From the NCBI GenBank assembly GCA_020054205.1, contig JAGVLS010000010.1, positions 124,001 through 188,000 on the forward strand: DNA of 64,000 nt. Reading direction: 5' to 3'. The notes below the pieces were generated by a model. That model did no database searches, was not told the DNA's origin, and saw only the letters and a list, made by a program, of their open reading frames with translations. Shown one piece after another: positions 9,227 to 17,273 of this stretch (position 1 is its first letter; each line of letters starts with the position of its first letter). The DNA is from Candidatus Obscuribacterales bacterium (GTDB lineage: Bacteria > Cyanobacteriota > Vampirovibrionia > Obscuribacterales > Obscuribacteraceae). The position numbers and the translations under genes were made by a program.

Positions 9227-9667
9227 TTAAATATGTTCTTTACAGAAACGTATTCTATCGATCACACCAGCTTTTTTCGGGCTATTGGGAGCTAACGCAG
9301 TAAATTTTTCAAAAGCATTAGAGGCAGCTTCGTATTCTTTATTAGCTTCCAACATAACGCCCAGTTCGTAAAATCCTTCAGCATAAGACGGATCAACTTC
9401 GCATGCTTTGTTAAATTCGTTTTTTGCTTCTTGAAATTTACCTTGACGCTTTAACACTTGCCCAAGAGCAGTATGTGGAGCGCCAGCTGTTGGATAGCTT
9501 TTTATTTGTTTGACAAAAATATCGGAAGCTTTTTCTAAATTGCCAATCGACATTTCATAATAGCCTTTTTCTAAGCGTTTTTGCCAATCAATTGATTTTG
9601 CAGCATTTGCTGGCAAAAACGCTAAAAGAAGGAATAAAACTAGATAAAGCAAACGACTGTATATCAT
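9227..9667 (-). CDS. Secreted small TPR protein
   Basis: A 146-residue protein with a signal peptide ending near ANAA, followed by about three tetratricopeptide repeats, for example GAPHTALGQVLKRQGKFQEA and AEGFYELGVMLEANKEYEA. TPR units mediate protein contacts; the partner is unknown. The ATG overlaps the csgG stop by four bases (ATGA), so it is coupled to that gene and may act with the CsgG-type outer-membrane protein. Confidence 0.85.
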   Translation of the reverse strand: MIYSRLLYLVLFLLLAFLPANAAKSIDWQKRLEKGYYEMSIGNLEKASDIFVKQIKSYPTAGAPHTALGQVLKRQGKFQEAKNEFNKACEVDPSYAEGFYELGVMLEANKEYEAASNAFEKFTALAPNSPKKAGVIDRIRFCKEHI

Positions 9668-10758
9668 TTGATCCTTGTACTTCCGCTAGCATTAATAGTA
9701 GTTCTACTAGATTCATTTGGTACTGGTTGCAAAATTACAGCTGAAACATCTGTTGTAACTTTACGAACTGTATCGCCAACTTTCAATCCAGAACCACGAA
9801 TGATTGTTCCAGTTGCTGATTCTGGATCAACTTGTTCTAGGGAAATAATACCAATAGTAGCAGTCAATTCTTTCAGCACTTTTCCAGTTACTGGATCTTT
9901 AACTACTTTATATGGTCTTTCTGCTTGTAAGTGATCGCTTGCTTTTAACCCATTGTTTTTTCCAACATTAACTATAACAGTATTACCTGTAACATCAGCT
10001 ATTTTGCCTTGTACACTAGCTGCAACAAGCGACTGATTATCAGGAATCCTACTTGCCATAGCAATCATTTGAGAAGAAACAGAATCAACAGCTGCTAAAG
10101 TAGCTTCACCAGCTATTGAGCTGGCAAAACCATCTGAACCCATATCAAAACTACCTGATCCACCGCCGCCGCCACCGCCTCCGCCGCCAAAGAGCGAAAC
10201 TCCGCTTCTTTTGCTTTCTCCTGAACCATTAGCAACAGCAATAATTTCACCAGTATTGATGTCTACCAATCTAGCATCAACAGCTACTTTTACTTTGCCT
10301 TTTTTTACTCCTAAACCACCAAAACCAAAACCCCCCATATAAGGAATATAACTAGCGGCAGCAGAAGCTGCTGCTCCAACATTTACATTTTTATTTTCAA
10401 AACCAAATTGAGTGACAGTACCAACTAAAATTGCGTCTACTCCTAATAATTTACCTATTTTAGCGGCTGTACTTGGATCAGCTCTATCACTTACTGAAAG
10501 ATTTTGTTCTTTCAAAATAGCATCTAACATTTGGCGTTCAACAACGGAATATGTACCGTCATTTACTAATCTTGTAACTAAAAGACTAGTAATTCCTTTG
10601 CCTACATCAAGTGTGCCAACTTCACTAGTCACTGCTCCATATTCAAAAGGCATAACTGCTACGCGTCGTTTTGATCCAGCTAGACACGCTGTTGGCAAAA
10701 TTAACTGAGCCAATAAAGCTATTGCTAAGAACAATGTGCATATTCTTGCCAACTTCAT
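9664..10758 (-). CDS. CsgG-family outer-membrane/secretion protein
   Basis: A 364-residue protein with a signal peptide. The CsgG domain covers about 30-260: RVAVMPFEYGAV, GKGITSLLVTRLVNDGTYSVVERQ and LLGVDAILVGTVTQFG. CsgG of E. coli forms the curli export pore as a lipoprotein. Here the cysteine in PTACLAG could serve as a lipobox cysteine. A run of nine glycines (10150-10195) interrupts the domain. The C-terminal 110 residues form an extra domain with repeated VGKNNGL and KVGDTV-type segments, as in many environmental CsgG proteins. AAGGAG precedes the ATG. A role in secretion or envelope assembly is inferred; no other curli gene is present. Confidence 0.85.
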   Translation of the reverse strand: MKLARICTLFLAIALLAQLILPTACLAGSKRRVAVMPFEYGAVTSEVGTLDVGKGITSLLVTRLVNDGTYSVVERQMLDAILKEQNLSVSDRADPSTAAKIGKLLGVDAILVGTVTQFGFENKNVNVGAAASAAASYIPYMGGFGFGGLGVKKGKVKVAVDARLVDINTGEIIAVANGSGESKRSGVSLFGGGGGGGGGGSGSFDMGSDGFASSIAGEATLAAVDSVSSQMIAMASRIPDNQSLVAASVQGKIADVTGNTVIVNVGKNNGLKASDHLQAERPYKVVKDPVTGKVLKELTATIGIISLEQVDPESATGTIIRGSGLKVGDTVRKVTTDVSAVILQPVPNESSRTTINASGSTRIK

Positions 10759-10819
10759 TTAATGTTCTCCTTGATAAGTAATAAAAAATCCGTCTTTATA
10801 AATACATTGTACAAAGCAT

Positions 10820-11734
10820 TTACCTTACTGGTTTTGATTTTGCTTTAAGGCTGGCTTCTTCAGCCTCAATAGCACGACGCTCAGCATCGAGCGCTCTTTT
10901 CTTGGCTTCTAATACTTTACGCTCGGAATCTGATATTGAAAAAGTTTTAGTTTTATTAATTTTTGCTGTGCTAGATAGACAGCTTCTATAACGAGCAATA
11001 AGCGATTTTGCTATTTTATATCTTTTAGATTTTGCATCAACGTCCTTTAACAAGGAAATAGCTTGACTGTATTTATCTCTTTTACCTAATGATTGTGCTT
11101 GTTTAATCAAATCAAGAGCTTGTTGTTCCATTTGAAACTCAGCAATTAAAGAGCGTACTTTACGGAAATTTGGAGTATCAGGGCTTATTGTCATGAGAAT
11201 TGGTAAAGCTTCATCATATTTATCTTGATCAGATAAATTTAGTGCTTGAATAATTTTTTCTCTTACTTGCATTTCTAAATCCACTGCTTGTTGAATAGGA
11301 GTTATTGCTCTTACTACCAAACCATCAATAACTTCAGCAACAGCTTTTTCTACTAATTGTTTATTAAGTGGTGTACCGGGTGATAAAGCAAAATCTTGTT
11401 TGTTGGTTTGCATTGAAACCGTGTTAATAACATGTCCATCTGTACTTTTTATTGTCACAGTTCCATTGACACGTACATTAGCACCAGCAACATCTTGTCT
11501 ATCAATTATGTTGCAAACTACATACCAGTCTGGATTTACAGTTGATAAAGCTATATTTGAATTGTCTTGAAGTAAAGACGATATACGATCTACTACTTCT
11601 TGTTCCATGCCACTACCACCGCCAGGTACAACAGCAATTCTTACAGGCGGAACTTGAGCTGACACCGATAGACAAGTTAAAGTCAAACTTGATACTAATA
11701 ACAGCACCAATAAAATTAAATTTCCTAATTTCAA
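10820..11734 (-). CDS. Secreted protein with CsgG-like front, helical repeats and coiled-coil tail
   Basis: This 304-residue protein has a signal peptide ending near VSAQ. Residues about 28-140 (PVRIAVVPGG through IKSTDGHVIN) resemble the nucleotide-free alpha/beta fold of CsgG/LpoB-type proteins, though weakly. Residues about 150-250 are TPR-like helical pairs. The tail is an Ala/Glu/Arg coiled coil (KRALDAERRAIEAEEASLK). The start is a TTG at 11734 with a strong AGGAGG six bases upstream, which decides it. It lies 61 bases before csgG and 27 after RNase H, so it belongs to the same cluster. Function unknown; envelope assembly is a guess. Confidence 0.75.
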   Translation of the reverse strand: MKLGNLILLVLLLVSSLTLTCLSVSAQVPPVRIAVVPGGGSGMEQEVVDRISSLLQDNSNIALSTVNPDWYVVCNIIDRQDVAGANVRVNGTVTIKSTDGHVINTVSMQTNKQDFALSPGTPLNKQLVEKAVAEVIDGLVVRAITPIQQAVDLEMQVREKIIQALNLSDQDKYDEALPILMTISPDTPNFRKVRSLIAEFQMEQQALDLIKQAQSLGKRDKYSQAISLLKDVDAKSKRYKIAKSLIARYRSCLSSTAKINKTKTFSISDSERKVLEAKKRALDAERRAIEAEEASLKAKSKPVR

Positions 11735-11760
11735 AGCATGCCTCCTAAATTGAAGTAATT

Positions 11761-12168
11761 CTACTGCCTTTTGTCCATAGCATCATTAGCTAAGCGATCA
11801 GCTAATTTATTTGCTTCACGTCTTACATGACTAATTGCAAAGGTATCAAATTTAGATGCCAACAGCTTGGCTTTAGCAAATAATGGTTTTAGACCTTCAT
11901 TTTTTACGCGATACTCACCTTTTATTTGCTTAACGACTAATTCAGAATCCATTCTGACTTCGATATTTTTATAACCAAGTTCAAGTGCTTTCTCTAAAAT
12001 TTTTACAAGCCCTGAATACTCAGCAACATTATTTGTAGCAATACCTATATATTCAGATACTTGTGAAACACATTCACCATTAATTTCCAAGAATGCGCCA
12101 GCTCCAGCAGGACCTGGATTTCCACGTGATCCACCATCGGCATAAGCAATAACTTTAATTTGTTCCAT
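11761..12168 (-). CDS. rnhA: Ribonuclease HI-family protein
   Basis: A 135-residue RNase H that would cut the RNA strand of RNA-DNA hybrids. The acidic metal ligands are in AYADGGSRGNPGPAGAG (Asp), NNVAEYSGL (Glu), RMDSELVVKQI (Asp) and ANKLADRLAN (Asp), so the catalytic set is complete. It has the compact form of the bacterial group lacking the basic handle of E. coli RNase HI. It overlaps the stop of alaS by one base (TAATG), so the two are translationally coupled. Confidence 0.92.
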   Translation of the reverse strand: MEQIKVIAYADGGSRGNPGPAGAGAFLEINGECVSQVSEYIGIATNNVAEYSGLVKILEKALELGYKNIEVRMDSELVVKQIKGEYRVKNEGLKPLFAKAKLLASKFDTFAISHVRREANKLADRLANDAMDKRQ

Positions 12169-14843
12169 TATGCTTTTGCGTTAACACCTTGTTGGATCAA
12201 ATTTTCGGCAAATTTTAAAGCCTCGGTAATTTTGCTTGGATCTTTACCGCCGGCTTGAGCTAATTGTGGTTTTCCACCACCGGATCCGCCACAAACAGCA
12301 GCCACCTTTTTTACAATTTCTCCGGCATTATACCCGGATTTTGTTAAAGGGTCGGATACGGCTACTACTATCGATACTTTGTCTTCGCCTAATTTACTGG
12401 CTAAAACAACAACAATATCATCTGATTTTTTACGTAAATGTTCTGCTAAAGTTTTCAATCCGTCGGCACTAATGTCATTTACATTTTGAGCAATTAAACA
12501 AACATTGCCTAATTCTTTTCCTTTAGCTAATAAATCATCAATTTGAGTCAAAGCAAGTTTTTCCGACAAAACTTGGGTTTGTTTTTCTTTGGCTTTCAAC
12601 TCTTCTTGCAAGCGTTCAATTTGATTTAGTAAATCAGCTGGTTTGATTTTTAAACGTTCAGCAGCGCTAAGTAATATATTCATATTTGAACTTATATAAT
12701 TCCAGGCTTTGGAGCCAGCTAAGGCTTCGATACGGCGTACACCTGAGGCTATGCTGCCTTCAGAAATAAGTTTGACCGGACCTATTTCCCCGGTCGTGCT
12801 TACATGTGTGCCGCCGCAAAATTCCAATGATACATCGCCCATAGAAACAACCCTAACTATATCGCCATATTTTTCACCAAACATGGCGATAGCGCCTGTT
12901 TTTTTTGCTTCATCGAGAGACATTTCTTTGGTAGTGACAGGCAAATTCAATCTAATCCATTCATTCATCAATGATTCGACTTGCGCTAATTCATTAGCAC
13001 TTAGTTGACGTTCAAATGTAAAATCAAAACGCATAGCATCGGGTCCAACTTGTGAGCCAGCCTGCGTTACTTGTTTGCCTAATAATTGTCGAATGGCAGC
13101 ATGGAATAAATGAGCAGTACTATGATGCAGTCTGGTGGCTTCCCGTCTTTGACTATCGACAATAGCTTTTACATTTTCTTCCGGTGTTAAAACTCCCGAT
13201 ATGGATTGAGCTTTGTGAATATGCAATCCTTCATGCTTTTTAGTATCCAAAACATTCAATTTGGAATCTTTGCTTTCAATATATCCTTGATCACCAAGTT
13301 GCCCGCCTGATTCAGCGTAAAATGGTGTTTGATCAAGCACTACTTCGACAGTTTCGCCCTCTTGAGCTTCGTCAATTATTTTGCCATTTTTGACAATAGC
13401 AATAACTTGTCCTTTTCCTTCTGTTTGTCCATAACCGGTAAACTTAGTAGTACCACGTTCTTTGAGAATTTTTCCTAATGCTTCTTCACCGGTAATAATG
13501 ACATTGAATTTGTTGACGCTGGATACTTCTTCGTGTTTTTCTTTGGCAGCGTTATAAGCAACCATATCAACTTCTTTGCCATGTTCCTGGGCAATCTCAT
13601 TGGTTAATTCAATCGGGAAGCCGTAAGTAGCATATAAATTGAACGCTTCTTCACCAGGGATTTGTTTGTTCTTGCCTTCCAGCAATGTGTTAAGGAGGGA
13701 TAAGCCACGATCAATTGTTTTAGCAAATCGTTCTTCTTCGGTGTAAATAATATCTTGGATAAGATCTTTGTTGTCTTCCAATTCTTTATATGGATCTTTG
13801 TACAAATCAACTACAGTTGGTACTAATTTGTATAAAAATGGCTCGTTTAAGCCTAATAAACGACCAAATCTAGCAGCCCGGCGAATGATAAATCTAAGTA
13901 CATAACCGCGACCAATATTGCTGGTTCTTACCCCGTCAGCCACTAAAAATGTAACGCAACGAACATGATCAGTAATGATTTTTAGATAAACATCAGTGCT
14001 TCCACTTCCATATTTTACTTTGGCTAATTCACTGACTTTTTCTAAAATTGGAAAAAGCAAATCTGTTTCAAAACTATTATTTTTCTTTTGCAATACTATA
14101 GCTAGGCGTTCCAAGCCAGCGCCTGTGTCAACATTTTTATTGGCTAGAGCTGTGAATTTGCCATTCTCGTCTTTAAAAAGTTCCATGAAAACGAGATTCC
14201 ATATTTCTAGGTAACGATCGCATTCGCATTTGCCTATTCCACATTTTTTAGGATCGCTACTACAGCCGTACTCAGCGCCACGATCATAATAAAGTTCTGA
14301 ACAAGGACCACAAGGACCAGTTGGACCAGGTGGTCCCCAGAAATTATCCTTGCTAGACATTCGATATATTCTTTCTTCGGGAACACCAACTGTTTTATTC
14401 CATATGGCATATGCCTCTTCATCAGCTGGATTTTGTTCATCACCTTTAAATATGGTGACAGATATTTTTTCTGGTTCTAGCCCTAATTCTTTAGTGACGA
14501 ATTCCCAAGCCCAAGGAATGATTTGGGCTTTAAAATAATCACCAAAACTGAAATTTCCTAGCATTTCAAAAAAACTATGGTGGCGGGAAGTGCGTCCAAT
14601 GTTTTCAATATCGGAGTCTTTGCCACCGGCACGAGCTGACTTTTGACATGTGACAACACGTGGAGGATTTGTAGCTGGTGCTTGCCCTAAAAAAATAGGT
14701 ACAAAAGGCACCATACCAGCTGAGGTTAATAGTAAAGTGGGATTATCTGGAATAAGGCTAGCGCTGGGCAAATGCAAATGCCCTCTTTTATCCCGAAAAT
14801 AGGAAATAAATTTATTGCGGATTTGAGATCCTGTAAGTGACAT
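12168..14843 (-). CDS. alaS: Alanyl-tRNA synthetase
   Basis: An 891-residue class II synthetase. The N-terminus has the FLGQAPATNPPRVVTCQKS motif (class II motif region). The editing domain has HHSTAH and CGGTHVS zinc ligands and clears mischarged Ser/Gly. The C-terminal part is a coiled coil (ERLQEELKAKEKQ) followed by the DHHA1 domain ending in GGSGGGKPQLAQAGG. Length is normal. It is the first gene of the minus-strand cluster, diverging from the NAD kinase gene across 132 bases. No T-box leader is evident. Confidence 0.97.
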   Translation of the reverse strand: MSLTGSQIRNKFISYFRDKRGHLHLPSASLIPDNPTLLLTSAGMVPFVPIFLGQAPATNPPRVVTCQKSARAGGKDSDIENIGRTSRHHSFFEMLGNFSFGDYFKAQIIPWAWEFVTKELGLEPEKISVTIFKGDEQNPADEEAYAIWNKTVGVPEERIYRMSSKDNFWGPPGPTGPCGPCSELYYDRGAEYGCSSDPKKCGIGKCECDRYLEIWNLVFMELFKDENGKFTALANKNVDTGAGLERLAIVLQKKNNSFETDLLFPILEKVSELAKVKYGSGSTDVYLKIITDHVRCVTFLVADGVRTSNIGRGYVLRFIIRRAARFGRLLGLNEPFLYKLVPTVVDLYKDPYKELEDNKDLIQDIIYTEEERFAKTIDRGLSLLNTLLEGKNKQIPGEEAFNLYATYGFPIELTNEIAQEHGKEVDMVAYNAAKEKHEEVSSVNKFNVIITGEEALGKILKERGTTKFTGYGQTEGKGQVIAIVKNGKIIDEAQEGETVEVVLDQTPFYAESGGQLGDQGYIESKDSKLNVLDTKKHEGLHIHKAQSISGVLTPEENVKAIVDSQRREATRLHHSTAHLFHAAIRQLLGKQVTQAGSQVGPDAMRFDFTFERQLSANELAQVESLMNEWIRLNLPVTTKEMSLDEAKKTGAIAMFGEKYGDIVRVVSMGDVSLEFCGGTHVSTTGEIGPVKLISEGSIASGVRRIEALAGSKAWNYISSNMNILLSAAERLKIKPADLLNQIERLQEELKAKEKQTQVLSEKLALTQIDDLLAKGKELGNVCLIAQNVNDISADGLKTLAEHLRKKSDDIVVVLASKLGEDKVSIVVAVSDPLTKSGYNAGEIVKKVAAVCGGSGGGKPQLAQAGGKDPSKITEALKFAENLIQQGVNAKA

Positions 14844-14975
14844 TGAAAACCCTGAATAAAGAGAAAGTATCTTTTAAGTATATCAGGCAAAATGCTTTAA
14901 CTAGAAAGGACTAGCTGAATCTGGTAACCTTTTTAAATTGAGTCTCCCATAGAATAAAATTCAGGATATATTTAA

Positions 14976-15881
14976 GTGAAGCTTAAAAAGGTACTAATTG
15001 TCTTTAAGAAATCTACTTATCAGTTGCAAGCTGTTGAGTATAAAGAACCAAGATTTATTAAGTTGGTTGATCAAGGGCACAGTACAGTCACTAAAGTAAA
15101 AATTGCTCATGAAGAGCATTACGAAACGTTGAATATATTGAAAAATGAGCTTGCAAAGCGAAAAATTGAATATAGCGAGGTTGCTCGTGTTGATTTAAAA
15201 AACCAAATAAAAGAAGTGGATTTAGTTATTTCAGTAGGAGGCGATGGTACTTTTTTGGATGCTTCACATTCAATTGTGGATGTGCCTTTGCTTGGTATAA
15301 ATTCGTCATCATCATCATCTTTTGGTCATTTTTGTTTAGGTAATAAATCAAATATTGCCCAAGTCTTATCAGATATTCACGAAAATAAAATTCATTTGAA
15401 CAAATTACTTCGCTTAAGCGTGTCTTTAAACAATGAGCTTATGCCTGTAAGTGCTTTAAATGAAATTCTAATTTGTCATAGTAACCCTGCTGGTACGAGT
15501 AGATATTATCTCTCAGTAAAAGACTTAAAAGAAGAAGAACATAGATCTTCTGGTATATGGGTAGGTACTGCCGCCGGCTCTACTGGAGCAATAAGAGCAG
15601 CTGGTGGAGAAGTTTTACCGATAACTAGTAAGTCTTATCAATATATTGTCAGAGAACCTTGGATGCGTCCGGGGCAAAAATTTCAATATTTAAAAGAAAT
15701 GTTGAAATCAACAGATCAAATGAAAATAGTTTCTCATATGCGCACAGCCAGTGTATATGTTGATGGGCAGCATATTGAATATACTTTTGGTCTTGGTGAT
15801 GAAATTATTGTTAGTGCAAGCAAAAATGATTTATTTGCATACATAGATCCTAATGTGAATGATGTTTTTGTCAATGCCTAA
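14976..15881 (+). CDS. NAD(H) kinase-like protein
   Basis: A 301-residue ATP-NAD kinase-fold protein that would make NADP(H). It has the family GGDGT motif in ISVGGDGTFLDASH. The second glycine-rich motif reads SGIWVGTAAGSTGAIRAAGGE instead of the canonical TPTGST form, and a Ser-rich loop (INSSSSSSFGH) replaces the common NxG loop. From memory, plant NADK3-type NADH kinases and some bacterial relatives have a similar motif. Start is a GTG at 14976. It is followed by murT with a short overlap. Kinase fold firm; substrate preference uncertain. Confidence 0.8.
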   Translation: MKLKKVLIVFKKSTYQLQAVEYKEPRFIKLVDQGHSTVTKVKIAHEEHYETLNILKNELAKRKIEYSEVARVDLKNQIKEVDLVISVGGDGTFLDASHSIVDVPLLGINSSSSSSFGHFCLGNKSNIAQVLSDIHENKIHLNKLLRLSVSLNNELMPVSALNEILICHSNPAGTSRYYLSVKDLKEEEHRSSGIWVGTAAGSTGAIRAAGGEVLPITSKSYQYIVREPWMRPGQKFQYLKEMLKSTDQMKIVSHMRTASVYVDGQHIEYTFGLGDEIIVSASKNDLFAYIDPNVNDVFVNA

Positions 15882-17262
15882 TACAAATCCTTTTTCTTTT
15901 CTTTCTCATGAGTGTGCCATTATTGTTGGCAAAGTAGCAGCGCGAGCAATTCGATTCTTAGGTTATGGACTTGGATCTAATTTACCAGGTAAATTAGCAA
16001 ATAAAATTTCACCAAAACTATTGCCTTATTTAAGTGCAAAAATTCAAGGTGGAATTATTGCTGTATCAGGGACAAATGGTAAAAGTACAACTTCTGGGTT
16101 AATAGCCTCCATACTAAACACGGCAAAATTTAAGATAATACATAATAAACAAGGTGCCAACTTATATACGGGTATAACTACTTGTTTAATTGATAATTCT
16201 GATTGGTTGGGCAATATAGAAGCAGATTGGGGAATTTTTGAAATTGATGAGGCAGCTTTGCCTCAGATTGCCAGACAAACAAATATTGACTATGTAATTG
16301 TAACTAATTTATTTCGCGACCAATTAGATAGATTTGGTGAGCTTGATACTACTTTTCAATTAATTAAGCAAGGAATTGAATTCAACAAATCAAAAACAAT
16401 TTTAAATGCTGATGATCCAAATATTGCTCAACTTGTGGAGAATAATGTAGAGGCATATTATGGGATAAAAAAACTTTCCAATCAATCTTCTGTAAGTGAT
16501 AGCGAAATTCGAGAATTAGCTTATTGTTCTTTTTGTGGTAATGAATTTAAATACAATCAAATATTTTACGGACAATTAGGTGATTATTATTGTTCAAATT
16601 GTGAAAATAAAAGACCAAATTTAAATATATTTGCTGACAATATTCATGTTTTAGCCCAAGAAAGTAGCTTCGATTTATGGATCAATGGAAATTGTTTATC
16701 TATTAATTTGAAATTACCAGGTTTGTTCAATGTTTATAATGCTTTGGCTGCTGCGAGCATAGCCCATATACTAAATGTAAATGCAGAAACAATAAAACAC
16801 GGATTGGAAAATTATAGTACGCTTTTTGGGCGCTCAGAAAAAATAGTATTACACAATAAAACTATTTTGATTCAGTTAATCAAAAATCCAGCTGGTGCTT
16901 CTCAAACTGTCAAAGCTGCGTGCCATGATCCAAATGCTAGGATAATCATTGCTATTAACGATAATCTAGCTGATGGAAGAGATGTTTCATGGCTTTGGGA
17001 TACTGAATTTGAAGTGCTTTCTAAGCATACCAACGAAATAATTGTATCAGGAAAACGTTGTTATGATATGGCAACTAGACTAAAGTATGCTGGTGTGCCA
17101 GAGAAAAATATAATTGTAAAAGAATCTTTGAAGGATGCACTTTTATTTGGTATTGATTTAACGAATCAAAATCAAACACTTTGGATTTTACCAACCTATA
17201 CATGCTTATTAGATTTACAAAAAATAGTAAAATCATTGGGCTATTCTCTTTCAGGCACATAA
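15874..17262 (+). CDS. murT: MurT-like Mur ligase (lipid II isoglutaminyl synthase subunit)
   Basis: About 462 residues. It has the Mur ligase P-loop AVSGTNGKSTTSGL, the DEAALP acid motif, and four cysteines of a zinc ribbon (CSFCGNEF and CSNCENK) inserted in the central domain. The C-terminal DUF1727 part shows KNPAGASQ and NDNLADGRDVSWLWD. This layout is MurT, which with the glutaminase GatD amidates the D-Glu of lipid II. GatD is not adjacent; a TPR lipoprotein follows instead. The start could be ATG 15874 (8-base overlap with the kinase gene) or 15859; neither has a good ribosome-binding site. Confidence 0.9.
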   Translation: MPNTNPFSFLSHECAIIVGKVAARAIRFLGYGLGSNLPGKLANKISPKLLPYLSAKIQGGIIAVSGTNGKSTTSGLIASILNTAKFKIIHNKQGANLYTGITTCLIDNSDWLGNIEADWGIFEIDEAALPQIARQTNIDYVIVTNLFRDQLDRFGELDTTFQLIKQGIEFNKSKTILNADDPNIAQLVENNVEAYYGIKKLSNQSSVSDSEIRELAYCSFCGNEFKYNQIFYGQLGDYYCSNCENKRPNLNIFADNIHVLAQESSFDLWINGNCLSINLKLPGLFNVYNALAAASIAHILNVNAETIKHGLENYSTLFGRSEKIVLHNKTILIQLIKNPAGASQTVKAACHDPNARIIIAINDNLADGRDVSWLWDTEFEVLSKHTNEIIVSGKRCYDMATRLKYAGVPEKNIIVKESLKDALLFGIDLTNQNQTLWILPTYTCLLDLQKIVKSLGYSLSGT

Positions 17263-17273
17263 AGGATAATAAT

